NCBI GenBank assembly: GCA_947179485.1
Contig: OX359248.1
Location: forward strand, 26,607,378 to 26,671,377
Origin: Allacma fusca
Lineage: Eukaryota > Arthropoda > Collembola > Symphypleona > Sminthuridae
Length of the DNA stretch: 64,000 bases
Direction: 5' to 3'
Shown: in pieces, positions 31,163 to 44,180 of the stretch
How positions within the stretch are numbered: position 1 is the first letter of the stretch
Layout of the letters: each line of letters begins with the position of its first letter
The notes under the pieces: model-generated
What the model was told of the DNA's origin: nothing
The model's database searches: none
Seen by the model: the letters and a program-made list of their open reading frames with translations, nothing else
Made by a program: the position numbers and the translations under genes

Positions 31163-31570
31163 TGTAAAATACACTTGAAAAGGGTTACTGCCGGGACTTA
31201 CTAAATTAGCTACCCTAAACAGAAAACAGGTTGTCAGTGATTAGGCCAAAATTACAGGGTGAAATCAGAAAATTTTATTAATTTTCACAAGTGTCAGTTT
31301 TCTACATAGTACAGATCAAAACACTCCTCAGATCGCTCTATGTCACACTGCTATGAGGTTTTCATTACATAAGATTGCATAATTTTACACGAGTGCGGAC
31401 CTGCTAGAAGCACACAACTTCATACATTCACCAATGAATCAATAGAATGAATAGCGACTGCATTCCTTAGCCCAGTAAACAATGTGAAGCGGAGAAATGA
31501 TGAATCTCCCAATCAAACAAACAATACACAACACATATGTACATACTTACTAGTTTGCACATTTCTAACA
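31163..31570 (-). repeat. Left LTR (3' LTR) of the BEL/Pao element
   Basis: 408 bp, starting TG and ending CA in either orientation. It matches the copy at 36954-37361 throughout by eye. Confidence 0.95.
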
Positions 31571-31635
31571 TTTTCTCCCACCTGAGTTATCAAATTAACA
31601 TTAATGGTAACTCACAAATAAATTTAAGGACACTT

Positions 31636-34600
31636 TTAATCTACAAACAATGACAAGTACGATTTTGAATATTTCACGGGTGCTTTGATGACCCTGCCAC
31701 TTCTGGTTCGGATTTCTTTTGCTGGTACTTTAGGTTCAAGCAACTTGCCTCTACAATTATCCACCTTGTCTTCCTCCCTTACCATCTCGACGGCTTCAGC
31801 ATTGACTTCCTCCAATGAAGAAACTTCTAAAGGGTAGATCCTCTGGACGGGACGTAAAATCTCTCCACTAGCTGTCTGGACACGTACGACGCGTACATTA
31901 CCGTCTGGTCCAGGAATCAGTTCGAGTACCTTTCCCAATGGCCAATTGAGCCTCCTCTGGTTGTCGCTTCCGACAAGAACTACTTCTCCCACCATCACAC
32001 GTCTGACTTGCTTTTTGCCAACTGATTGGACTAACTGACCTAGGTACTCAGTCCTGAATCTTCTACGCATGTCATCGCGGAGTCGCTGCCTATACTGCCA
32101 ACGCCTATTCAAAGACTCATGATCTACAATATCCATCTCAGGGACTCCATCTTCTCGATTCCCTCGTAAGAAAAGCGCTGGGGTAATAGGACTGAATTGG
32201 TCCGTTTCCTCAGACACATAAGTCAAGGGTCGTGAGTTGACCACAGACTCAATGTCACACAGGATAGTAACTAACTCCTCGTAGTAAAGCGATGCTCTTC
32301 CCAGAACTCTTCTCAGATGACCTTTCAGAATTCTGACTAGCCTCTCCCACCAACCACCCCACCATGCTGCAGTTGGTGGATTGAATTTCCACTGAATCCT
32401 CCTGACTGACGAGTATTGTTCGATGGTGTCCCAGTTTACCCGGCGGAAGAGGTTCTCCGTCCCAACAAAGTTGGTGCCATTATCACTATAAATAACTGCC
32501 GGCCTCCCTCTTCGTCCCACGAATCGCCGTAAAGACTGTATAAAGCCCTCGGTTGATAGCGTTGAAACGAGTTCCAAGTGTACAGCGCGGAACACAGCGC
32601 AGGTAAACAGAACAACCCAAGACTTCTTTCCACCTTTCAGATACAACGGCCCAGCCAGATCCACTCCCGTTACCTCAAAAATTTCGGCATCTCGAACACG
32701 GTCCAATGGTAATGGCGCAGGAACGGCTTCGATCCTCTTCGCTTCAAACCTTCTACATCGGATGCAGTTCTTCAAAACTTTTCGAATTGTTTTACGGGAC
32801 CTAATTATCCAGAAGTTTTCTCGTAAAATTGTCATTAGGGTCTGGACTCCAGCGTGGGAATTTTTTACATGTGCATCCTCCACTAACATCTCAGTGACCC
32901 TGTGTACAGAAGGGATGAGTATAGGATACTTAAAATCTGTAGGCTCATCTCTCCACATCAACCTAGTCTTGACTCTGTACAAACCTTCAGTATCCTTTAG
33001 TACTGTCAAACCTTTCGCATAATTTTCTGGCAAGTTCTGGAACACCTCCGTTTGCACAGCACGTAGTAACAGCTTCTCAGCCTCTTTGATATTTACTACG
33101 GTAAGACTTCTACTACTTACATCTTTTGTTTTTAACCATCGCAAAAACTTCCAATACCAGGCAATGTTTCGAACAATCCTAGAGTAGCTATTGAATTGGG
33201 TGAAATAATTAGAAATAAGCTTCCAACCCACCTCAGTTGCCAGCATAGAGACTACAATTTTCTTTTTCTCTAGGTTGATTTCTGCAACGTTAATTTGTGG
33301 TTTTGAGTTTGGCCAATAATCCTCAGATTTCTTCAGCCAATCTGGTCCCTCCCACCACTTCGAGCTGACTAACTGCCGGGACGAACATCCTCTGGAAGGA
33401 AGATCTGCAGGATTTAATTTCCCTGGAACATGTCTCCAGTACTCCAAGCAAGTAGTTGCCCGGATTTCCTTTACTCTGTTCCCTACAAAATTTGACCACA
33501 CTTCTTCGGACTTTATCCACGTCAGTGCTGTAGTTGAATCGCTCCAGTGATACTTAGGAACGGAATCTAAACTGAAACAAGAGCTGAGAGTTTCAACTAA
33601 TCGAACCCCGACCACACATGACAGCAACTCCAATCGTGGAATAGTTACAGACTTGATCGGAGCCACCCTGGATTTCGCCAATAATAACTGTACCTGAGGC
33701 CCCTCTTGATTTTCTGATCGTAGGAATACACAAGCTGCGTAGGCGGACTTACTAGCATCCGAGAAAGTGTGTAGGCTCCAATTCCGACTGTTGCTTCCAG
33801 TGAACCACCGTGGGATCTGAACATCCGACAGCAAGTGTAGCTCATTGACCCATTTTGTGAAATTGTCAGCAATTTCCACTGGTAGTTCCGTGTCCCAACC
33901 TATTTTCATTTCCCACGTACTTTGAAGCATTTTCTTAACGAAGACTGTAACTGGACAAAGCAGCCCCAATGGATCGAACATTTTCTGAGCAACTGACAGC
34001 ATTTTCCTTTTTGTAGTAGGCCCTTCGACAGTTGTCAGTGAACTGAGGTCACATTGTAGGATGTCTTCACATTTGTTCCATTTCATACCTAATACAGGAA
34101 CATGTGCATCTTCTGGACGACAGCTATCACCTTGAGTGAGAGTGTACTCCCACCCTCGTAAATCGAATTTGCCCAGCATCATTACTTCTCGTGCCTCCGT
34201 TATAAATGTCTTCAGCTCATCCTCAGTATCGACACAAGTTAGGCAATTATCCACATAGTAAGACTTCAGCAACATTTTGGCAGTAATCTTTAGCCTGTCA
34301 GGAGCCCTTTCAAGTAGCAACTCAATTACTGCGCTCAGTAAGAATGGGCTGCTGGAAACTCCAAAAACTACTCTCCTGTGTCGGTAGTGCTGCAGTTTTT
34401 TCTCTGAAGAAACTTCCCACCAAAGAAACCTCAAGAAATCTCGATCTTTCGGTGTTACACTGATCTGAAGGAAAGCCTTTGCAATATCAGCCACGATTCC
34501 AATTTTTTTCTCTCGAAAGCGTGTCAGGATTATAGGAATTCTTTCAATTAAATTAGGTCCTTTCTCCAAACAATTGTTAAGCGCCGGGAAATCCTTTCCG

Positions 34601-36921
34601 TGGGCAGAGGCATCAAACACGGGCCTAACTTTTGTCGTGACACTACTCTCTTTCACAACTGCTCGATGTGGTAGGTAATGACTACGAAAACTAATTTCGT
34701 TCTCGGGAACCTTTTCAATAATTCCATTAACTAGCCATTCTTGAAATATTTGATTATATTCTTCTATATGACCGCTTGCTTCCAATTTATTAGTTGTTGG
34801 AACTAACCTTCTTTCTGCCAACTGTCGATTGCTGGCCAGAATTGGATGCCCCTGAATCCAAGGTAAGTTTACCTCAAAACGGCCTTCCTCGTTGACTTTA
34901 ACAGTTTCCCGAAAATGTTCAGTAGCTGCTCTCTCTAAGTCCTTGCGATTGCTAACTTCCACTGGATCTCTTATGCCAATAGCTTCTAGTTGCCACAAGT
35001 TCTGAAGACACGAATCTGTATTCAGTAGACTATTTACCATCAGCGTGGCCGAATCAAGTCCATCTCTTCCTGGAATCTCTCCCATTAGAGTCCACCCTAA
35101 TTTGGTCTCTATGGCAACTAATCCCGACTTTAAGTGGAGAATCCTCCCAGTCATCAGTTTGCCAACAGCATCCGCACCTATCAGAATTTCCACTCCAGAA
35201 CTGCCGATTCCTACATCGGAAATAGAAATATTCTCTCTCCGGAGTTCGTCTAACCAGGGACCAGGTGGTACCTTGGAGATGGCTGTACATATAGTATTCT
35301 GGTCCAAGAGTTTAATTTTACATATAAAGTCTCCTTTATTATTACTGAGAGGAACTTCATACCTTTCGTGCTTAACTCTTCCAGTTTTAATTCCACCGAA
35401 CAAGGCATGGACAATAGATTCCTGGCCACAAGAGTTTATGCCCATCTCCTCTGCTAAGCTCTTTAGAATGTACGATCTGGCGGAACCATCATCAATGACA
35501 ACTCTTACTCTCTTGTACTTTCCTCGTGATTTTATCTGAACCAAAAGTGTTTTGAGAAGTACCTCCGGAGATTCCGAAACATTTGCCATAGATGGCTGAG
35601 CTTCTTCTTGTGTTTCAGGGTTCTTGGACTTTTTCTCTTGATTTTTCTGCGTCAGCTCTGGACACATAATTGGGAAATGCTTCAGAGAACAAATCAAACA
35701 TTTCACATGACTCTTGCAGTCTTTGCTTAAATGACCCGTCTTGAGACAACTGAAGCAGCCTCTCTTCTTCTGAAGTTGACTCCTCCTATCAACGAGCTTC
35801 ATCTTCTGTGCCTGAAAACACTCCTGACTTGCATGTTTTCTATCGCAGAAAACACAACTCACCGATTTTGGCGAATTCGGACTGTCTCCAGAGTACAGAC
35901 AAGCTGCTGTTGGAATTTCTTCGATGCTTTCTTTTGGTTGCTTCTCTCTTTTGGAAGATAAGCCAAACCCAGCTCTGGCTAAACGAATTCGTTCTTCTCC
36001 TTCAACTTCAGAACGGAGAAAATCAAGTAGGGTTGTTAACCGGTTCTTCGACGAATCAGCTCCACCTTCAGCATTGTTACTTGGTGTGTGTCGCTGCCAA
36101 GCTCGCAGAATTTCTTCCGGCAAACAGGATTCGACGAGTGGGTACAGCATGGCGGCACATTTGTCGCTCGTTACTCCGAGAGTGTCTAATGCTCTGATGT
36201 GGGACTCTAGTTGATCGTACAGCTTTGTAACGGCAACCTTATCTCTCTGGTTAGAAGCATTATACAAAACTAACCTCAATAGCTCTCGGACGTAAACTTC
36301 AACTAAAAGTTCATCTCTACCGAACCTCTGCTTCAGACTCTCTACAACTTTTGGATAATTCTCCGCTGTTGGAGGGTAACTTTCTATAAGTTCTCTGGCT
36401 CGGGACCCCATCGTGATGGCTTGCAATAAATACTGAAATTTGTCCTCCGCGTCGACATCTGGATCTTCATGAATCTTTTTAAATAATCCCCAAAAACAAA
36501 GCCAATCCCGTAGCTCTCCTCCAAATTTAGGCATTTCCAATTTTGGTAAACGGAATCGTTTCTTTGCTCCTGACACACAGTCAGCTTCTGCGAAAACGGA
36601 ATCCGTCCCAATACCTGAATTTTTCGTTATAAAGGCTTTGACTTTTAGACGAACACGTATCAACTTCTCCTTGTAAATATCGATGGCTTCACACTCACGG
36701 GAGTATTCTTCTTCAGAAGCTTCATCTTGAATTAGAAGGTCCTGAATGGCTAAATCTGCAGATTCTAATTCTTTGAATTTTTCTTCCAACACAGCTATGT
36801 AGGCTTCAATCTCCTCCTGATCAGGCGTTTCTTTAGCTAACTCAATTTCCAACATGTTGAGGTTACGCGTCACCGCCGCCCTAACTGGCGTCCTCATTTT
36901 CCTATAATTTTCCATTTTCAA
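31636..36921 (-). CDS. BEL/Pao Gag-Pol polyprotein
   Basis: A 1761-residue polyprotein, fitting the single gag-pol frame of many BEL/Pao elements. Domains in order, with rough positions: a Gag-like DUF1759 region (about 120-260), a CCHC zinc knuckle (CFSCLKTGHLSKDC, about 390), a retropepsin-like DUF1758 region around VVIDDGSARSYILKS, a Pao-type reverse transcriptase (RPVFDASAHGKDFPALNNCL and after), an RNase H region, an integrase with an H2C2 zinc-binding part and catalytic core (VTGVDLAGPLYL, SDNGTNFVG), and a C-terminal DUF5641 domain. No envelope-like region is seen. The frame looks whole. Confidence 0.95.
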   Translation of the reverse strand: MKMENYRKMRTPVRAAVTRNLNMLEIELAKETPDQEEIEAYIAVLEEKFKELESADLAIQDLLIQDEASEEEYSRECEAIDIYKEKLIRVRLKVKAFITKNSGIGTDSVFAEADCVSGAKKRFRLPKLEMPKFGGELRDWLCFWGLFKKIHEDPDVDAEDKFQYLLQAITMGSRARELIESYPPTAENYPKVVESLKQRFGRDELLVEVYVRELLRLVLYNASNQRDKVAVTKLYDQLESHIRALDTLGVTSDKCAAMLYPLVESCLPEEILRAWQRHTPSNNAEGGADSSKNRLTTLLDFLRSEVEGEERIRLARAGFGLSSKREKQPKESIEEIPTAACLYSGDSPNSPKSVSCVFCDRKHASQECFQAQKMKLVDRRSQLQKKRGCFSCLKTGHLSKDCKSHVKCLICSLKHFPIMCPELTQKNQEKKSKNPETQEEAQPSMANVSESPEVLLKTLLVQIKSRGKYKRVRVVIDDGSARSYILKSLAEEMGINSCGQESIVHALFGGIKTGRVKHERYEVPLSNNKGDFICKIKLLDQNTICTAISKVPPGPWLDELRRENISISDVGIGSSGVEILIGADAVGKLMTGRILHLKSGLVAIETKLGWTLMGEIPGRDGLDSATLMVNSLLNTDSCLQNLWQLEAIGIRDPVEVSNRKDLERAATEHFRETVKVNEEGRFEVNLPWIQGHPILASNRQLAERRLVPTTNKLEASGHIEEYNQIFQEWLVNGIIEKVPENEISFRSHYLPHRAVVKESSVTTKVRPVFDASAHGKDFPALNNCLEKGPNLIERIPIILTRFREKKIGIVADIAKAFLQISVTPKDRDFLRFLWWEVSSEKKLQHYRHRRVVFGVSSSPFLLSAVIELLLERAPDRLKITAKMLLKSYYVDNCLTCVDTEDELKTFITEAREVMMLGKFDLRGWEYTLTQGDSCRPEDAHVPVLGMKWNKCEDILQCDLSSLTTVEGPTTKRKMLSVAQKMFDPLGLLCPVTVFVKKMLQSTWEMKIGWDTELPVEIADNFTKWVNELHLLSDVQIPRWFTGSNSRNWSLHTFSDASKSAYAACVFLRSENQEGPQVQLLLAKSRVAPIKSVTIPRLELLSCVVGVRLVETLSSCFSLDSVPKYHWSDSTTALTWIKSEEVWSNFVGNRVKEIRATTCLEYWRHVPGKLNPADLPSRGCSSRQLVSSKWWEGPDWLKKSEDYWPNSKPQINVAEINLEKKKIVVSMLATEVGWKLISNYFTQFNSYSRIVRNIAWYWKFLRWLKTKDVSSRSLTVVNIKEAEKLLLRAVQTEVFQNLPENYAKGLTVLKDTEGLYRVKTRLMWRDEPTDFKYPILIPSVHRVTEMLVEDAHVKNSHAGVQTLMTILRENFWIIRSRKTIRKVLKNCIRCRRFEAKRIEAVPAPLPLDRVRDAEIFEVTGVDLAGPLYLKGGKKSWVVLFTCAVFRAVHLELVSTLSTEGFIQSLRRFVGRRGRPAVIYSDNGTNFVGTENLFRRVNWDTIEQYSSVRRIQWKFNPPTAAWWGGWWERLVRILKGHLRRVLGRASLYYEELVTILCDIESVVNSRPLTYVSEETDQFSPITPALFLRGNREDGVPEMDIVDHESLNRRWQYRQRLRDDMRRRFRTEYLGQLVQSVGKKQVRRVMVGEVVLVGSDNQRRLNWPLGKVLELIPGPDGNVRVVRVQTASGEILRPVQRIYPLEVSSLEEVNAEAVEMVREEDKVDNCRGKLLEPKVPAKEIRTRSGRVIKAPVKYSKSYLSLFVD

Positions 36922-36953
36922 ACACTAACGAGTCCTGTCACGGTCGCCACAAA

Positions 36954-37361
36954 TGTAAAATACACTTGAAAAGGGTTACTGCCGGGACTTACTAAATTAG
37001 CTACCCTAAACAGAAAACAGGTTGTCAGTGATTAGGCCAAAATTACAGGGTGAAATCAGAAAATTTTATTAATTTTCACAAGTGTCAGTTTTCTACATAG
37101 TACAGATCAAAACACTCCTCAGATCGCTCTATGTCACACTGCTATGAGGTTTTCATTACATAAGATTGCATAATTTTACACGAGTGCGGACCTGCTAGAA
37201 GCACACAACTTCATACATTCACCAATGAATCAATAGAATGAATAGCGACTGCATTCCTTAGCCCAGTAAACAATGTGAAGCGGAGAAATGATGAATCTCC
37301 CAATCAAACAAACAATACACAACACATATGTACATACTTACTAGTTTGCACATTTCTAACA
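36954..37361 (-). repeat. Right LTR (5' LTR) of the BEL/Pao element
   Basis: 408 bp, the partner of the left repeat. The tRNA-Arg-like primer-binding sequence begins directly inside it on the minus strand. Confidence 0.95.
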
Positions 37362-37667
37362 GAGGGTTTATTGTACTACGTAAAAGCGGTAATCTTAGAT
37401 TTTTTAGAATTCAGTTACAACAAGTCTTTTTGATGGCTTTCACAGACATCGGAATCCAGCCACACAATATGCACAAGTTATTAATATTTTACTAAATCCC
37501 ACTTTAATCAACGATGCAGCCTTTATTGTATTAATGAATACATGAGTATTACACATGACGTCAGATAGTGGGGGTGGGGTTGACAGAATATGATTTGATG
37601 TGATTTTGGGGGAGGGGTGTTCAAAAGTGGGCAATTTGGAGTGACGTCATTAGTACACAGTCCCTAA

Positions 37668-38069
37668 AGGGACGAAGGGTAAATACATGAGTGAAATATA
37701 ATAGTAACATGTAATCAATGTAATGTACACAATGTATCAAGTTATTAGATGAAAATAAAGAATATGTATCACCACTAAAGTGACTGGCAAAGGCTAACGA
37801 TTAGAAATACGTTTAGAATTGAATAAAATCATGTCATGTCAAATAATATTACTGTACGTCCATTATAGTTTTTATTTTGTGTGGTATTTGCTTATATATT
37901 ATAATTAATTATATATAATAATTCTTTCTATTTTATTCTTTAAATCTGATTCTTAAAATATATGTTGAAATTGATGTGTTCGTATTTGTTAATGATTAAC
38001 CCATTTCGGCAATTTATATGCAGCAAGATTTTAGAAAAAACTACAACTATGTACAATTTCTAGTACGGG
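37668..38069. other. Intergenic, 3' of citrate carrier copy B
   Basis: About 400 AT-rich bases between the PIF-like element and the copy B stop codon, presumably its 3' UTR. Nothing else is seen. Confidence 0.4.
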
Positions 38070-39582
38070 TCATAACGGTGCTAGCACTTCCATTATCGCG
38101 TCGTAAAAAATAAAAGTCAGTGGAACTTCCACACATGAACGAAAAAATCGGGCTGCAGATCCTTTATAGAATCTGTTGAGAAAGTTTAGCGTGTATTTGA
38201 GTTCGAAAAGGCAATTCGTTAATATACATATAATCTTAGTCGATATTTAATGGCCTCCAGAAGATTCCTAACCCAATATAACTACAAATTGTATAGCAAA
38301 ATAATTTAACGATTTGTTCGTGGAATTAAAACGATACCCCTTTATTCCTTCTTGCTTCCAGACATCCACTGCACACTCCCAAGTACTATTATATTCCTTG
38401 AGATTCATATTTCGCATCTATACCAAATAACCAACATAAGAAACCACAAATCATGCTATGATTAATTCCAATTTAATGGAATATTCGAAAACTAACCTGC
38501 ATTCGTGTCTTCAGTAAATCTACGGGTGCATTTCCATATACGGATGCAAATGCAGCAATCACCCCGAAAGCTCCAGTAGCTAAGAAGGGAATTCTTGTGT
38601 TGGGATCTCCTGCTCTATAAGCCTCATTGAGATAATCCATAATAAAAAACCGAATAGAGTTATTGCTGGCTTGTCTAACTATAGTCGAACTTGCACCTCT
38701 ATAGATCCCACGAAAACCTGCCATACAATTTAAAAAGTAAATAGTCTTGTTTATGAACGTAATTATTTCCAAAATGATAATTTTAAAAAATATATAAACG
38801 TTTGTCTCTACGATTGGCTCACCTTCGTTGTAAATAATGCTACGGACAATGGAAAAAAGTCCCTTTTTAGGATCTTTCTTATGGTCAAAGATTAGTTTCG
38901 TTTTAATAGTTTCAACAGGAATGACGACAAAAATTGCTTCCGCTATGCCAGCTAAGAAACCACAAAGGAACCTATTAGTATTAGAAAGTTCCCCTTCGAC
39001 GTCCAAACTGCTTCTTTTTAGAGTTTCAAAAGTTCCGAATCTATCAAAACACTTGGAAAATGTATGCTCGATACTATGGCCGGTAATTTGATAAATAAGG
39101 AGGAAATAGTATCACTAAAATCACCTAACACCGGTTTTTGGTACTGTTCCATACAAAACGATATTGAAGCCACGATATAATCCTAGAACTCCTCGCTCTT
39201 TAACTGTCTTCTCCAAACAATCAATAGTTCCTTTAAAGCGTTTTGTACCACGTGTCTCATCGAGCTGCATAATAGTTTTTATACATTCAGACGGGTATGC
39301 CACCCAGGCTGCGATACCTCCAGCAATGCCTCCTAACACCAGTTGCAAATAAAAAACGTTAGCAATAATGAAATAATTTATAACAGCCCTCTTACGTAAA
39401 TATCTTCTTTCGATTGATACAAACTTTTATTGATTGACATACAGTTGTAAAAGTGATGAAAGCACACCTGCAAATCCACCCTTTAAGCCTTCATTGCAGC
39501 CATCAAGTTGAATATTTGTTCCAGCTGCCCCGTATTTATTCATCCATGGTCTAGATGCATATGATTTATGTGAAATATCCAT
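38070..39582 (-). CDS. Mitochondrial tricarboxylate (citrate) carrier, SLC25A1-like, copy B
   Basis: Second citrate-carrier-type gene. Exons: 39582-39468, 39332-39125, 39040-38823, 38717-38497, 38417-38338 and 38172-38070; 314 aa. The three carrier motifs are intact: YPSECIKTIMQLD, IPVETIKTKLIFD and NAPVDLLKTRMQ. Exon 2 (208 bp) and exon 4 (221 bp) have exactly the lengths of their counterparts in copy A, and all intron phases match, so the pair arose by tandem duplication. The protein has drifted far: exon 5 starts MRNMNLKEYNSTW where copy A has GLEARKYKGNW, and the last helix also differs. Intron 1 uses a normal GT donor. Substrate change or testis-specific use is possible but not shown by sequence. 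Confidence 0.9.
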
Positions 39583-40694
39583 TATGTTGCAGGTTTTTAC
39601 TCAAGTCCATTTTACATACAATACCAGGATGTCATTGTAGTATTTAAAAATTTAGTTTACATGCATGCATATTTTTTTTTCTCTCTCTCTCTCTCTCTCT
39701 CTGAATGAAAACTTGTAAAATGCCGTCGGTTGACCGTTCTTTTAAATCATATTAATACATTAGCAATCAATCCATCCGCCCACCCGGATTGGAAATCTTT
39801 CACTGAATTTTCAATAAAAGCATTTAAAGTAGCTGAGAGTTTCGCTTAATTTACTCGGGACCTTGTATTTATATACATATTAGGCTATTCAGCTTTACGC
39901 TCTATAAATAACTATAATCAAGTGATTTTATTATCGTTTCCCATATATGTATATAGTTAAGCTTAATTTACAACATATAATATAATGACACATAATTATC
40001 ATTTCATCCGAATTTATTTTTGAATTATACTCCAGGGGGTAGGGAAATGCGCTTCCCTATTTTGCCCAGTGTAATACGACACCTGGATTTGATCACGGGG
40101 TTCACAATGAGACAACTATTGCTCCCAGCTTTAGCTGCTCAAGGTGTTATTTGTAATTAAAAATCGATATAATTCCTATAATTGATTACTGAATTATAAA
40201 ACAGGTTATGGGTTTGATACATACATAGGTCAAAATTCTGAACTTTCTTCTCGGACAGAAAAAAAGGGAATCACACTCAGATGCTTTCACCACAATTTAA
40301 TCATACTGTTCTGGTAAGCTACTTGAATTTGTGCCGAGTATTTATTTGGCCGACGCACGCGATACTGACAGTGAGTGAGTTGGGATGTTTTCATTGCCAT
40401 GGTCCTAAAGCAGACGTAACTTCTAAAGTTCACTTCAGCAGTTCACATGGATTACATGTACACCGCATCCTAATGAGTAATACTGCTTACGGAATATTAA
40501 CACCTAAAATCCTTTGTCTCATTAGTACTTTTGTCATCTACAATATTTCCTGCCTTCATTAATTTTGTTGTAAAGTAAGTAACAGTAGCAATTTGAAAGA
40601 GAATTAATTGCACGCAATTGTAACTGATACAAAATAAGTTACAAAAAGCATCGAACCTTAATTGTTGGCAACCTTTTCTTCAAACTGTCAAATA
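39583..40694. other. Divergent promoter region between citrate carrier copy B and thymidylate synthase
   Basis: Copy B is transcribed leftward and TYMS rightward from this stretch. It contains the dinucleotide repeat listed separately. The open stretch at 40281-40562 shows no family match. Confidence 0.45.
39681..39702. repeat. (CT)n microsatellite
   Basis: Eleven uninterrupted CT units preceded by a run of T, upstream of citrate carrier copy B. In fly promoters such CT/GA runs can bind GAGA factor, but no such role is shown here. Confidence 0.9.
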
Positions 40695-42067
<1,373 letters not shown>

Positions 42068-43815
42068 CTTGACATTACCGTGGCCTTTCAACTTTCTGAC
42101 CTAATTCCGTATAACCATAGCAGTAATATTTGAATTATCATTTTGAATGTTTTCATCCGTTTGAGTGAAAATTGATTAAGCCCTACCTCTGCGCTGTAGT
42201 ACGTAAATATGCGTGGATTGTTTTGGTACATATTCGTAATTAGAAACGACAATTTTTGAATGAACATAACAATAATAAGAACAATCTTTTTCTGAAAGTC
42301 GGCACATTTTCTTGCTTTACCCGCTCATTTTTGGAATTGTACGAGATGTGCAGTGTCACCTTACCAATATTCAAATACAGTATACAGATTGTATACGCGT
42401 TTTATATAAATCATGTTTGTACAATAAAATCCTATAATTTGTGAAAACAACTGCGCTGAATATCTTCTTAAAAATCTCTATGTGAATAGCCTGCATAGGA
42501 ATTCGTACTTAACTTCGATATTGTTTAAATTGCTCCTAATTTTTTTCTTTGTAATATTTATGGTTGCACTAAAATTCTTAATTTTGCTCATTATAATTTT
42601 ACATTTGTATGTTTATATATTTGCAATCCATACTACTATTACCACGATTTTCTTGCTGGTCAGTTTAAAAAAGTTATTTTGACTTTATTGTGAGTACGAA
42701 TGAATATTTTGAAAGTTCTATCATTAACATATCGCTCAATCATTTTACTATACAACAGTAATCTTGTTTTACATCTCTACAAATATATCGGATAATTATT
42801 GGAACCTGTAATGGGTCTGTTGGTCTGTCGGGTAGCAACTCGTTTATCAAGGTTTTACATCCTGACCCGACCCTGGTGGTGGTGTGTTGACTTGGCGACT
42901 CTGTCCATGCAAAGTATCCCTGGTGACGTAAGCGTTTCGATTGCTGGAGGTTAGAGTACACTAATTTTAAATGATACTGTATAATACACATACATATTAA
43001 GAAAGATCACATCTTTATGATTAAAACAGGTGGGACAACAGTACTGGAGTCTCAAGTTGAAATAATTATACTATGCCCTTCAACTTTTTAAAAAGTACTT
43101 GGGTTATCACAACGAACAATACGAAACATTAGTAAATATTGCAAACAAACATCGGGTTATAATTTTAAAAGGAAGTGTCGTGATATTGTTATAGACAAAG
43201 AATATTTATATTAAATTATATAAAAATGTCAATCTTGTCTGACATTCATAGTCCCATTCCCATACAAGTTTTGACATTAGAAAATGTAATGAAGCCCGAA
43301 GACTTCCCCATGAAAGCTACGAGCTCAATGTTTTGGATTATTTTTTATGAATGGCAGATGATTCATGAAAAATGGCAGCATAAAGAATTTCTACTTTTCC
43401 GCATTTTCCCCAGTTTAGCTTAAGAACTTGAGTGCCCCCAACTTTGTTTTCTACTCTTATCGCTCGCCACCAGAGGTCTCATTGTCAGTGTAGCGGTCAA
43501 TTTGAAAGCTCATATTGAACATCTGATTTACATCTGATATAAACCAATGATTAGGCCCCTTGGGCCAGATCTGCAAAATTTGAATGTCTTAGTCTAAACA
43601 AGATGTTCAATGTTCGAACGAATCGCGTATCACCACTCGTTTTAAACTGAGCAGACAAAATTATTCTTGGCTACAAGAATCTAGATTGCATATATGGCAG
43701 CCATACCGCTATACAAAAAACTACGTAATCCTGTTCACATATTCAGTAATTTAATTGGATTATTCCAAAATTTGGAGCATTATGACATTTTGGGCATTTT
43801 GAGCATTGTAGCTTA

Positions 43816-44015
43816 GAACATTTACTAAATTTTAGCATTTATATGTAGTTTTGGACATTTACTAAATTTTAGACATTTTTAGCATTTATATGTAGTTTTG
43901 GACATTTACTAAATTTTAGACATTTTTAGCATTTATATGTAGTTTTGGACATTTACTAAATTTTAGACATTTTGAGCATTTATAACTTTGGACATTTACT
44001 TAATTTTAAGCATTT
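43816..44015. repeat. Minisatellite, about 47-bp unit
   Basis: Four to five consecutive copies of a unit beginning GACATTTACTAAATTTTAG and containing CATTTATATGTAGTTTTGG. The central copies are near identical, and the first and last are shortened or diverged. Confidence 0.88.
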
Positions 44016-44180
44016 GGGAAATTTTTGGTAATATTCTTGATTGCAGGCAGTTTGAATTTCAGTTCCTTTGACTATTAATGTTAAAAGCGAAGGCATCTGT
44101 GCTTGACTTTCAAAGCTTTTATAGGGATGCATGTAAGCCGAATGCAATTTACCTTGTACATGCATACACATGTGTATGCA

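Larger units (their letters stand above)
31163..37361 (-). mobile_element. BEL/Pao LTR retrotransposon, looks whole and young
   Basis: Two 408-bp terminal repeats (31163-31570 and 36954-37361) enclose a single long open frame on the minus strand. They look identical by eye, and the element is flanked on both sides by GAGGG, the 5-bp target duplication usual for BEL/Pao. Just inside the right-hand (5') repeat, TGGCGACCGTGACAGGACTC fits a primer-binding site for a tRNA-Arg, and a purine tract (GGTGGGAGAAAA) lies next to the left-hand repeat. Identical LTRs imply recent insertion, later than the PIF-like element it interrupts. Confidence 0.95.
31033..37664. mobile_element. PIF/Harbinger-like TIR element, split by a BEL/Pao insertion
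   Basis: The outer ends are perfect 23-bp inverted repeats starting GGGACTGTGTACTA, at 31033-31055 and 37642-37664, and are flanked by the trinucleotide TAA on both sides (31030-31032 and 37665-37667). A 3-bp TWA target duplication with GG-starting termini points to PIF/Harbinger. Without the inserted retroelement it would be about 430 bp and without coding capacity, so it is a MITE-like derivative. Both subterminal regions are rich in G-tracts and repeat the TGACGTCA motif. Confidence 0.8.

Noticed and set aside
35045-35539. Plus-strand open frames inside the BEL/Pao polyprotein region
   Set aside because: Antisense shadows of the long minus-strand frame.
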